A stretch of 8,574 bases of DNA from an uncultured Clostridia bacterium (GCA_934481375.1 CAKSPN010000066.1:1-8574), one strand, 5' to 3'; counted from the stretch's first letter, positions 1 through 4,399 are shown. The notes: generated from the letters alone by a model not told the origin. Numbers and translations: made by a program.

Positions 1-456
1 ATGTTGTATATTTTCTTGAGCTGAGTGCTTTGAAACATCATATTCATCATCTTGAACAGGCATATATGGTATAAAACCTTCCATATCTGAAGGATAATCA
101 AAATCTACATAAATTTCTTCTATTTTATCTAACAAATCTTGATTATTAGTTGTATTTTTTTGGATTTCAAGTAAAAGAATAAACCTGAGAGTTCTTAAAG
201 CGTTTGATTTTTTCTTATCTAAATTTTGCTTACCGGAAAACATTCTTTCAATCAAAGGTAAAACATTATTCCGATCTGCTTTATCAACAATTAATAACTC
301 AATTATTTCCGGAGTGTCACTGTTAGGATTATTTTCAATTACCTTATTGGCGTATATAACAGCATTTTCAGGCTCTATCAATTGTTCTTGTATGCCCCAA
401 TAAACACAGCTCCAATTTATTAAATTAAAATATCTGTCAAAGTTTATACTATACAT
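1..456 (-). CDS. DUF2247 family protein, probable orphan immunity protein (partial, C-terminus outside window)
   Basis: The frame is open from ATG at 456 through position 1, giving 152 residues with no stop, so the C-terminus lies beyond the window. The N-terminal part (INWSCVYWGIQEQLIEPENA) and the C-terminal part (EEIYVDFDYPSDMEGFIPYM, then DDEYDVSKHSAQENI) match my recollection of the DUF2247 family, which is usually about 160-175 residues, so little is missing. No signal peptide or membrane segment is seen, so it should be cytoplasmic. Its ATG overlaps the end of a 21-codon toxin-leader remnant (449-514) in another frame, with AAGGA about 10 nt upstream, so it is probably translated by coupling. 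Its position, where the immunity gene of a toxin cassette should lie, suggests it neutralises a toxin that has been deleted. Family call fairly secure; immunity role is inference. Confidence 0.75.
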   Translation of the reverse strand, partial: MYSINFDRYFNLINWSCVYWGIQEQLIEPENAVIYANKVIENNPNSDTPEIIELLIVDKADRNNVLPLIERMFSGKQNLDKKKSNALRTLRFILLLEIQKNTTNNQDLLDKIEEIYVDFDYPSDMEGFIPYMPVQDDEYDVSKHSAQENIQH

Positions 457-514
457 TATCAATCATTCCTTTTCCCTTCGTTCTTCCGAAATTACCGCTT
501 GCACCCGCACCCAT
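449..514 (-). pseudogene. Remnant of a second polymorphic toxin gene: only the conserved 21-codon leader survives
   Basis: ATG at 514 overlaps the DUF4417-tail stop as TAATG. The product starts MGAGASGNFGRTKG, then KGMIDNV and a TAG stop. Its first 14 residues match the start of the Ntox50 protein at 1436 (MGAGAGGNFGNTKG) with two substitutions, after which all similarity ends. The toxin domain that should follow is absent, and the next gene starts 8 nt before the stop. The AGGTGA ribosome binding site inside the upstream DUF4417 tail is conserved, so the mini-ORF could still be translated and feed ribosomes to the DUF2247 gene. It is best read as the scar of a toxin deletion; a functional short leader peptide is a less likely alternative. 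Confidence 0.75.
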
Positions 515-633
515 TAAACAGTCACCTGCTTTCCGGATTTTGAAAATTCACTTTCAAAAGGCTTTATATTTATGCCCATATCCCGGTATTCTTTAAAAAT
601 ATAATCAGGTGCACTGCCGTACACAATGATGGT
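473..633 (-). repeat. Direct repeat copy B: DUF4417 tail plus toxin leader
   Basis: Partner of the segment at 1395-1555 in the same orientation, 922 bp away, about 83% identical by hand count. It is bounded upstream by an unrelated coding fragment and downstream by the DUF2247 gene rather than a toxin domain. Homologous recombination between copies A and B would delete the Ntox50 gene and its immunity gene. Confidence 0.9.
514..633 (-). pseudogene. DUF4417 C-terminal remnant, second copy
   Basis: Thirty-nine codons plus TAA, starting TIIVYGSAPDYIFKEYRDMG and ending SKSGKQVTV, align without gaps to the last 39 codons of the DUF4417 fragment at 1436-1753 (TILVYGAAPDDIFKKYLDMG ... SKSRKQVTA); 100 of 120 bases agree by hand count. 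Upstream of about 634 the similarity stops abruptly and an unrelated reading frame begins, so this is a recombination or deletion junction. No start codon belongs to this fragment. Many of the differences are third-codon-position or conservative changes, suggesting that both copies diverged while still coding. Confidence 0.8.
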
Positions 634-743
634 ACGTTATCTTTTTCAAATGATATTTCTCTTTTTTCAAAATGAAATATGATTCCACATGTAAGCCAAA
701 CATTATATGTTTGTTCTCCATTTTCATATATGTCATTTTTTGC
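634..743 (-). pseudogene. Coding fragment between the immunity gene and the second DUF4417 tail, possibly the end of another immunity gene
   Basis: Directly after the TAA of the 744-1058 gene, and in the same frame, the minus strand reads AKNDIYENGEQTYNVWLTCG, then IIFHFEKREISFEKDNV, before meeting the DUF4417 tail in a different frame near 634. The composition (aromatic, acidic, alternating) looks like a real small soluble protein rather than random sequence, and resembles the small immunity proteins of such arrays. It has no start codon or ribosome binding site of its own. It may be the 3' end of a lost gene or the true C-terminus of the upstream gene cut off by a point mutation. I do not recognise the family. 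Confidence 0.4.
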
Positions 744-1058
744 TTAGTCGTCTTTTTCCCATAAGACTGTGCCATCTTCTAATGAAACTTTTTTAGGAAT
801 ACATTTTAAGGAAATTTCTATTGAATTATCATATATTTCAACGGAGTCATCATGTCCAGGTGATAAAATCTGAACTTCATTTACACCTATACTGTACTCG
901 CCAATATAATCTTCATCACCTGGTTCTGTATCGGTCTCACATATTCCTGTGAAAGATTTGCATTTGACTTTAAGACCATTTTCCCATTCAATAATCAACA
1001 TATCTTTTTCAAAATAATCGTCGATAACAAAAAGTAAATTCTTGTATGTATCTTCCAT
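744..1058 (-). CDS. Probable immunity protein for the Ntox50 toxin (family not recognised)
   Basis: A small acidic protein of 104 residues: by hand count about 26 D/E against 9 K/R, while the adjacent toxin is strongly basic (about 20 K/R against 6 D/E). Such opposite charge is common in nuclease/immunity pairs. It starts 21 nt after the toxin stop, the usual toxin-then-immunity order. The frame is open from ATG at 1076 (MKEVMIMEDTYKN), but GAGG lies 8 nt before the third ATG (MEDTYKNLL), so I take 1058 as the start; the 1076 start has no clear ribosome binding site. No signal peptide, membrane helix or known motif is visible; the end is SLEDGTVLWEKDD. Function rests on context; I do not recognise the family by sequence. 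Confidence 0.65.
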   Translation of the reverse strand: MEDTYKNLLFVIDDYFEKDMLIIEWENGLKVKCKSFTGICETDTEPGDEDYIGEYSIGVNEVQILSPGHDDSVEIYDNSIEISLKCIPKKVSLEDGTVLWEKDD

Positions 1059-1079
1059 AATCATAACCTCTTTCATATT

Positions 1080-1436
1080 TTATTTTAACCATTTAGGTTT
1101 GGCGGGAACAATATGTGCATTCCCCTTATTATCATAATGAATTGTTGCACGGGTTGTATCGTAGTATTTTCCTGTTCTTATATCATAAAATTTACCTATA
1201 TTCTTCCCATAATCAACAACAACCTTGTTATTACCATAACTTTGTCCTTTACCAACTGCATCCTTTAAAAGTTTATTTGGGTTTGAAGTTAGAATGCTGG
1301 GGTTTTTACCATTTGCTCTCTGTTGATTATAGTTATTTGTACCTTTTATATGCTTGTCTTGACGACCTTGATGAATTTGAGCATTATAACGACCGCCTTT
1401 TGTATTTCCAAAATTACCGCCTGCACCCGCACCCAT
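1080..1436 (-). CDS. Polymorphic toxin type 50 (Ntox50) domain protein, predicted RNase
   Basis: A 118-residue basic protein. Residues 1-14 are a glycine-rich leader, MGAGAGGNFGNTKG, shared with the remnant at 449-514. Residues 26-114 form an apparently complete Ntox50 domain: QDKHIKGTNNY (26-36), VVVDYGKNIGKFYD (72-85) and TIHYDNKGNAHIVPAKP (98-114), the K-H and HY...HIVPA signatures I associate with this family, predicted in the literature to be an RNase effector. The usual serine in IHYS appears as D here. There is no delivery domain and no signal peptide: the start overlaps the DUF4417 stop as TAATG, with AGGTGA 8 nt upstream, so translation is coupled to the DUF4417 fragment. The downstream acidic gene is the likely antidote. 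Domain intact, delivery route missing in this window. Confidence 0.8.
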   Translation of the reverse strand: MGAGAGGNFGNTKGGRYNAQIHQGRQDKHIKGTNNYNQQRANGKNPSILTSNPNKLLKDAVGKGQSYGNNKVVVDYGKNIGKFYDIRTGKYYDTTRATIHYDNKGNAHIVPAKPKWLK

Positions 1437-1555
1437 TAAGCAGTCACCTGCTTTCTGGATTTTGAAAATTCACTTTCAAAAGATATAATATTTATACCCA
1501 TATCCAGGTATTTTTTAAAGATATCATCAGGTGCTGCACCATATACAAGAATTGT
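1395..1555 (-). repeat. Direct repeat copy A: DUF4417 tail plus toxin leader
   Basis: 161 bp that align without gaps to 473-633 in the same orientation, with 134 matching bases by hand count. The segment covers the last 39 codons of DUF4417, the TAATG overlap and the first 14 toxin codons. The best-conserved parts are CTTTTGAAAGTGAATTTTC and the block carrying the ribosome binding site and toxin start. Downstream of the repeat the two loci share nothing, marking a junction between a constant carrier and variable toxin tails. Confidence 0.9.
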
Positions 1556-1753
1556 TTTAGGTGACAATCTTTTAACCAGTTCGGAAAGACCTTTTTTGAA
1601 ATAATCTCTATCAATCCTGCTTTTTATACAACCGTGAGTACCTACTGCAACGGTTTTAAATTTTTCAATTCCGTCAAAGCAGAATTCGTATGTACGTTCA
1701 TCATTAAATCTTACATTAGGTATAATTTCAACCCCGTTATTTTGCAGCTTCAC
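1436..1753 (-). pseudogene. DUF4417 protein, C-terminal fragment with a GTG-initiated frame
   Basis: The open frame starts at a GTG inside the ImmA/IrrE remnant and codes 105 residues: LQNNGVEIIPNVRFNDERTY (3-22), EFCFDGIEKFKTVAVGTHGC (23-42), KTILVYGAAPDDIFKKYLDMG (66-86). This matches the C-terminal half of DUF4417, a family of roughly 200-300 residues of unknown function found, as I recall, in Firmicutes and phages; the N-terminal part is missing. No ribosome binding site precedes the GTG, so expression would rely on ribosomes arriving from the upstream fragment. The last codons carry the AGGTGA ribosome binding site and TAATG overlap for the toxin, which may be why this end has been kept. 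A trimmed but still translated carrier is possible; I favour a truncated gene. Confidence 0.7.
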
Positions 1754-1859
1754 AGCTTATTTCAAAACCGCTTATAGGCGTACAATGTATATCAAGCCTT
1801 TCAAATAAATCAACAACGATTTCTTTTATTTCCTCATATCTTGCATTGTTAAGTGTCAA
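1737..1859 (-). pseudogene. ImmA/IrrE-like metallopeptidase, N-terminal remnant
   Basis: A near-perfect ribosome binding site AAGGAGG (1870-1876) lies 10 nt before a TTG start at 1859. The 40-residue product, containing NNARYEEIKEIVVDLFERLD then IHCTPISGFEIS, resembles the N-terminus of the ImmA/IrrE family of zinc proteases that cleave phage/ICE repressors (typical form: YEEIK..VV.LFE...I.CxPI.GFEIA). The HEXXH catalytic part, which should follow some 30-50 residues later, is absent: the frame stops just after meeting DUF4417 coding sequence near 1740-1755. Promoter and ribosome binding site are intact, so the remnant now works as the leader of the toxin array. Family call is moderate because only 40 residues remain. 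Confidence 0.55.
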
Positions 1860-1889
1860 ATAAAATACACCTCCTTATAAATTACCAAT

Positions 1890-1918
1890 ATTATAACACA
1901 AATTACCGAATGTGTTAA
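1890..1918 (-). promoter_or_regulatory. Promoter of the toxin/immunity array
   Basis: On the minus strand TTAACA (1913-1918) is followed after 17 bp by a perfect TATAAT (1890-1895). Transcription would start near 1883, just before the AAGGAGG of the ImmA/IrrE remnant. It is the only strong leftward promoter I see between the terminator at 1931 and position 1, so it probably drives the whole array. Confidence 0.75.
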
Positions 1919-1930
1919 GCGGTTTTTTAA

Positions 1931-1966
1931 AATAAGAGCATAAAACATCAGTTTTATGCTCTTATT
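1931..1966 (-). terminator. Intrinsic terminator of the HTH/83-aa operon
   Basis: A perfect 16-bp inverted repeat, AATAAGAGCATAAAAC and its complement, around a 4-nt loop, starting 11 nt beyond the stop of the 83-aa gene. On the minus strand the stem ends in CTCTTATTTT, giving a U-rich tail. It separates the phage-type operon from the toxin array. Confidence 0.8.
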
Positions 1967-1976
1967 CTGTAAATTA

Positions 1977-2228
1977 TTATCTTACACTCTCCATTATTCG
2001 CATGATGACAGAGCAGTATTTCAAATCCTTTTCGTCAAGTCCGAGTCCGTTCTCGGCGGCGTTTATTATCCCATGTTCAATACAGTATTGCACGCCTTTT
2101 TGCGCATGGGGCGGTATTTCATCTATGCAGTTGTAAATTGTCGGCGTTTCGATTTTATCCATTCTTTCCGACAGCGCTTCTATTGCCGCCACCAGTCCGT
2201 TAAATTTTATACGTTCCTCACGAGTCAT
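1977..2228 (-). CDS. 83-aa phage/mobile-element-type protein of unknown function
   Basis: The ATG overlaps the stop of the upstream HTH gene as ATGA, and AAGGGGG lies 8 nt before it, so the two genes are translationally coupled. The N-terminal ~25 residues (MTREERIKFNGLVAAIEALS) look like an amphipathic helix or short coiled coil. The rest (IYNCIDEIPPHAQKGVQYCI, then EHGIINAAENGLGLDEKDL) recalls the SLH-like ...A...V..LVD.GI..G...GLGL motif I associate with small Clostridial phage proteins. No signal peptide is visible, and one SLH-like unit alone would not make a cell-wall anchor. A terminator follows. Function unknown; a mobile-element origin is inferred from the neighbouring genes. Confidence 0.7.
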   Translation of the reverse strand: MTREERIKFNGLVAAIEALSERMDKIETPTIYNCIDEIPPHAQKGVQYCIEHGIINAAENGLGLDEKDLKYCSVIMRIMESVR

Positions 2229-2437
2229 ATTTTTGTCCCCCTTGTTACAGTATCCGTTGAGAATAGGTACTCATAGCTTTGCTTAAACAGCTTGCACAGC
2301 TCGAAGATTTCCTTTATGTAGAATTTCCCGGTTTTCTTTTTGCTTGCGTAAGCCGCAGGCGAAATCCCGATAATTTCGGCAACCTGTTTGTCGGACAGTC
2401 CCATTTTCGCCTGTTCCGCATCTAAGTTTTTAAACAT
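2225..2437 (-). CDS. Small XRE/Cro-like helix-turn-helix DNA-binding protein
   Basis: A 70-residue protein whose centre (LSDKQVAEIIGISPAAYASK, residues 14-33) fits the helix-turn-helix of the Cro/C1 family, followed by KKTGKFYIKEIFELCKLF (34-51). The frame stays open to 2518, but the mRNA should begin near 2483 (promoter 2490-2518), and GGGGG lies 6 nt before ATG 2437, so 2437 is the start. It is the first gene of the leftward operon of a divergent switch and is repressible through the operator at 2496-2510. By position it would be the Cro-like or early regulator opposing the repressor at 2613; its own DNA target is not known. Confidence 0.8.
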   Translation of the reverse strand: MFKNLDAEQAKMGLSDKQVAEIIGISPAAYASKKKTGKFYIKEIFELCKLFKQSYEYLFSTDTVTRGTKI

Positions 2438-2489
2438 AAATAAACCCCCTGTATAAACCTTCGCATTAGCGATTTGCTGATTAACTTGT

Positions 2490-2518
2490 ATTATATTATC
2501 ATAATGATAATTTGTCAA
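2490..2518 (-). promoter_or_regulatory. Leftward promoter of the phage-type operon
   Basis: Consensus TTGACA (2513-2518) and TATAAT (2490-2495) separated by exactly 17 bp. The spacer is almost entirely filled by the 15-bp operator at 2496-2510, so a bound repressor would block RNA polymerase directly. As strong as promoters get in Firmicutes. Confidence 0.9.
2496..2510. promoter_or_regulatory. Operator 1 (TTATCATAATGATAA)
   Basis: A 15-bp palindrome with TTATCA/TGATAA arms and a 3-nt centre, lying between the -35 and -10 of the leftward promoter. The same arms recur at 2537-2551. It is the expected binding site for the XRE repressor encoded at 2613, though the pairing is inferred from position. 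Confidence 0.8.
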
Positions 2519-2536
2519 TACTTTTTGTAAAATTGG

Positions 2537-2551
2537 TTATCATTTTGATAA
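2537..2551. promoter_or_regulatory. Operator 2 (TTATCATTTTGATAA)
   Basis: Same arms as operator 1, different 3-nt centre; the two centres are 41 bp apart, close to four helical turns, so dimers would sit on the same DNA face. It lies 10 bp upstream of the -35 of the rightward promoter, a position suited to autoregulation or activation, and upstream of the leftward -35. A single half-site, TGATAG (2577-2582), lies further on, within the rightward promoter. Confidence 0.75.
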
Positions 2552-2561
2552 TTTTTTCTTA

Positions 2562-2590
2562 TTGACTTTTCTTTTTTGATAGTGTAATAT
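2562..2590 (+). promoter_or_regulatory. Rightward promoter of the repressor gene
   Basis: TTGACT (2562-2567), a 17-bp spacer and TAATAT (2585-2590), giving an RNA that starts near 2597 just before the AAGGAG at 2598-2603. Weaker than the opposing leftward promoter, as is usual for a repressor promoter. Confidence 0.75.
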
Positions 2591-2612
2591 TAAATTTAAG
2601 GAGTGATTTCAA

Positions 2613-2933
2613 ATGGACGGTTTCGGAAAAAGGCTTGTGGAAGCACGTGAAAAAAAGGGATTTAATCAAAAGAAATTTGCAGAATTGCTCGGCATAACTC
2701 CAACTCGCCTGAACTATTGGGAAAAGGACAAAAGAGAGCCTGATTTTTTTATGTTCTCAAAAATTGTGCGTGCTCTTGACGCAGACGCAAACGAGCTTTT
2801 GGGACTTAAAATCAGCAATAACATAAGCGGAGAAGAAAAGCGGCTTCTGGACGCATACCGCACCCATACGGAAATGCGGCAGGCGGTCAATAAGATGCTC
2901 GATATAGACGAACGGACAAAAGTGTGCAAATAA
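2613..2933 (+). CDS. XRE-family (Cro/C1-type) transcriptional repressor
   Basis: A 106-residue protein with an N-terminal HTH_3 domain: FGKRLVEAREKKGFNQKKFA, then the recognition-helix region ELLGITPTRLNYWEKDKREP (about residues 24-43) and the usual trailing helices (FSKIVRALDADANELLGL). The C-terminal part (EEKRLLDAYRTHTEMRQAVN) is short and probably a dimerisation helix; there is no LexA-like autoprotease domain. AAGGAG is 9 nt before the ATG. It is divergent from the HTH/83-aa operon and lies beside two identical-arm operators, the arrangement of a phage or ICE immunity repressor. The ImmA/IrrE remnant nearby would have been the natural protease for such a repressor, so relief of repression may now be lost. 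Confidence 0.88.
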   Translation: MDGFGKRLVEAREKKGFNQKKFAELLGITPTRLNYWEKDKREPDFFMFSKIVRALDADANELLGLKISNNISGEEKRLLDAYRTHTEMRQAVNKMLDIDERTKVCK

Positions 2934-2957
2934 TATCGGGAAAATACCGTACGGCAA

Positions 2958-2966
2958 TGATATAAT
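2958..2966 (+). promoter_or_regulatory. Extended -10 promoter of the AraC-type gene
   Basis: TGATATAAT (TG at 2958, TATAAT at 2961-2966) with no recognisable -35 at the right distance, so an extended -10 promoter. Immediately upstream is the perfect 8-bp palindrome CCGTACGG (2947-2954), placed where an activator or the regulator itself could bind. Confidence 0.5.
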
Positions 2967-2992
2967 ATTTTCAAGGCGAAGGGGTGATAGAC

Positions 2993-3853
2993 GTGAACTG
3001 GCTGGAGGCAATAGAAAAATCAATTGAATATATCGAGGAGCATATAACGGAAAATATCTCCGCAGAAGATGCGGCGGAGTGCGTGTATATGTCGCCGTTT
3101 TATTTTCAAAAGGGGTTTTCGATGCTTTGCGGCTATACGGTTGCGGAATATATCCGAAACCGCAGACTGGCGCTTGCGGGCTGCGAGCTTTTGGCTGATA
3201 AGGCAAAGGTTATCGACTTGGCATTAAAGTACGGCTACGACTCGCCCGACTCGTTTACAAAAGCGTTTACGAGATTTCACGGAATATCGCCTTCAAAAGT
3301 GCAAAAGGGAAATGTGATGATAAAAACCTTTGCACCGCTGAAAATTAATATTTCATTGAAAGGCGGTTATATTATGAACTACAAAATCGTAAAAAAAGAA
3401 AGCTTTAAGGTACTGGGCAATCCTAGGAGGTTTTCGTACGAAACCTGCAAGGAGGAAATTCCGAAGTTCTGGAAGGAGCATTATGAGTCGGGAAAAGGCA
3501 AGTATGTATGCGGAATGTTCGGAGTGAACATCGACGAGAAAATGGGCGGAAATGATTTTGAATATCTGATTGCGGACGCATACAATTCTGAAAAAGAAGT
3601 ACCCGAAGGCTTTGAGGTGCGCACCGTACCGGCGTTTACGTGGGCGGTATTTTCGTGCGACGGACCTATGCCGAATGCATTGCAGGACGTAAACAAAAAG
3701 ATTTTTTCCGAATGGCTTCCTGCGCTTAAGGATTACGAGTTTGCGGCAGGCTATTGCATAGAAATGTATGATGACGTGAGCAAATACCCCAATGGCACAC
3801 AGGACGAGAACTATCATTCGGAGATATGGATACCGGTAAGAAAAATTAAATAA
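2993..3853 (+). CDS. AraC-family transcriptional regulator with C-terminal GyrI-like ligand-binding domain
   Basis: A 286-residue protein. Residues 1-107 hold the double HTH of AraC: first helix pair ISAEDAAECVYMSPFYFQKG, second KVIDLALKYGYDSPDSFTKA then FTRFHGISPSKVQ. From about residue 127 (MNYKIVKKESFKVLGNPRRF) to the end is a GyrI-like/AraC_E_bind effector domain (EVPEGFEVRTVPAFTWAVFS; the end SEIWIPVRKIK is typical), a fold that binds small hydrophobic or cationic compounds and is often linked to drug or stress sensing. The frame reaches back to GTG 2984, but GAAGGGG sits 8 nt before GTG 2993 and the family begins MNWL, so 2993 is chosen. Own promoter and terminator: monocistronic. The target gene is not evident; the neighbouring membrane protein is one candidate. 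Confidence 0.9.
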   Translation: MNWLEAIEKSIEYIEEHITENISAEDAAECVYMSPFYFQKGFSMLCGYTVAEYIRNRRLALAGCELLADKAKVIDLALKYGYDSPDSFTKAFTRFHGISPSKVQKGNVMIKTFAPLKINISLKGGYIMNYKIVKKESFKVLGNPRRFSYETCKEEIPKFWKEHYESGKGKYVCGMFGVNIDEKMGGNDFEYLIADAYNSEKEVPEGFEVRTVPAFTWAVFSCDGPMPNALQDVNKKIFSEWLPALKDYEFAAGYCIEMYDDVSKYPNGTQDENYHSEIWIPVRKIK

Positions 3854-3859
3854 CAACTC

Positions 3860-3897
3860 AAACCGAGCCGTAAAAATTTTTTTACGGCTCGGTTTTT
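3860..3897 (+). terminator. Intrinsic terminator of the AraC-type gene
   Basis: Long stem AAACCGAGCCGTAAAA / TTTTACGGCTCGGTTT with a small A/T loop, ending in TTTTT (3893-3897), just after the stop codon. The T-tail runs almost straight into the -35 of the next promoter (3900). Confidence 0.9.
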
Positions 3898-3899
3898 GG

Positions 3900-3928
3900 T
3901 TGACAAAGTTTTTATTATGTGATAGAAT
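3900..3928 (+). promoter_or_regulatory. Promoter of the zinc-ribbon membrane protein gene
   Basis: TTGACA (3900-3905), 17-bp spacer, TAGAAT (3923-3928) preceded by TGA, giving an extended -10. The start of RNA is expected near 3935, just before the inverted repeat at 3938-3957. Confidence 0.85.
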
Positions 3929-3937
3929 AATGGTTGA

Positions 3938-3957
3938 TATATAACATAGGTTATATA
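3938..3957 (+). promoter_or_regulatory. Inverted repeat TATATAAC-ATAG-GTTATATA in the leader
   Basis: Perfect 8-bp arms around a 4-nt centre, lying between the -10 and the AAAGGAGGG ribosome binding site. Placed over the transcription start, it would suit a repressor dimer; as RNA it would be a weak AU-rich hairpin. The protein that binds is unknown. Confidence 0.5.
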
Positions 3958-3972
3958 AAAGGAGGGTTATTT

Positions 3973-4305
3973 ATGGAAAAAAACAAACTGCTTATTAAAG
4001 CAATGTGGACAATTCTTGTAACGAATGTGATATTTTACGCAGGGATTGTTTTTTTGGCGGTATTCACGCTGAAAAGCGGTGCGGCATTGGGAGCGGTGAT
4101 ATGCGCCGCCACGGCAATGCTTATAGCGGCGTGCTGCATTGCTTTGAAATTTGAAATAAGCGCAGGGGATTATGAGTGCGAAAAATGCCATTATAAATTT
4201 GTTCCCACATACAAAGAGGCGTTAATCTCGATGCATATGGGTACTACAAGATACTTAAAATGCCCGAACTGCAATAAAAAGCAGTGGGCGAAAAAGAGAT
4301 TATAA
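3973..4305 (+). CDS. Small two-helix membrane protein with C-terminal zinc ribbon
   Basis: A 110-residue protein. Two hydrophobic segments (about residues 11-32 and 38-58) would span the membrane as a hairpin, leaving the C-terminal part in the cytoplasm. That part has two CxxC knuckles, YECEKCHYKF (C69, C72) and LKCPNCNKKQW (C97, C100), the pattern of a zinc ribbon; the spacer KFVPTYKEALISMHMGTTRY is typical of a family of short Clostridial proteins with no known role. The frame is open back to 3934, but AAAGGAGGG lies just before ATG 3973, so that start is clear. Flanked by its own promoter and terminator. It might be part of a membrane-stress response, but nothing in the sequence proves a function. 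Confidence 0.85.
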   Translation: MEKNKLLIKAMWTILVTNVIFYAGIVFLAVFTLKSGAALGAVICAATAMLIAACCIALKFEISAGDYECEKCHYKFVPTYKEALISMHMGTTRYLKCPNCNKKQWAKKRL

Positions 4306-4308
4306 ATT

Positions 4309-4345
4309 GAAGACAAACCGTTTGCGGTTTGTCTTCTTTAATTTT
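4309..4345 (+). terminator. Intrinsic terminator of the zinc-ribbon gene
   Basis: GAAGACAAACCG-TTTG-CGGTTTGTCTTC, a perfect 12-bp stem followed by TTTAATTTT, 3 nt after the stop codon. Confidence 0.92.
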
Positions 4346-4352
4346 GGGGAGT

Positions 4353-4370
4353 TTGAGGTGCTAACCTCAA
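4353..4370. repeat. Small inverted repeat TTGAGGT-GCTA-ACCTCAA
   Basis: Perfect 7-bp arms with a 4-nt loop in the gap between two terminators. It has no T-tail and no gene beside it; its role is unknown, and it may simply be part of the spacer between converging genes. Confidence 0.5.
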
Positions 4371-4399
4371 GTTTAAATCATTTCTGACGACAGGCGAAA

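Noticed and set aside
1115..1465. Rightward open frame of 116 codons opposite the Ntox50 gene
   Set aside because: It lies antisense to a recognisable toxin domain, has no ribosome binding site and an odd His/Tyr/Leu-rich composition from reading A/T-rich codons in reverse.
473..1555. The two direct repeats as attachment sites or a CRISPR array
   Set aside because: They are long, 83% identical coding segments, only two in number and far apart, unlike exact short att repeats or CRISPR spacing.
2757..3206. Leftward open frame of 149 codons
   Set aside because: It is antisense to the repressor and AraC genes; those have clear domains, starts and promoters.
3353..3856. Leftward open frame of 167 codons
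   Set aside because: Antisense to the GyrI-like domain, no ribosome binding site and no recognisable motif.
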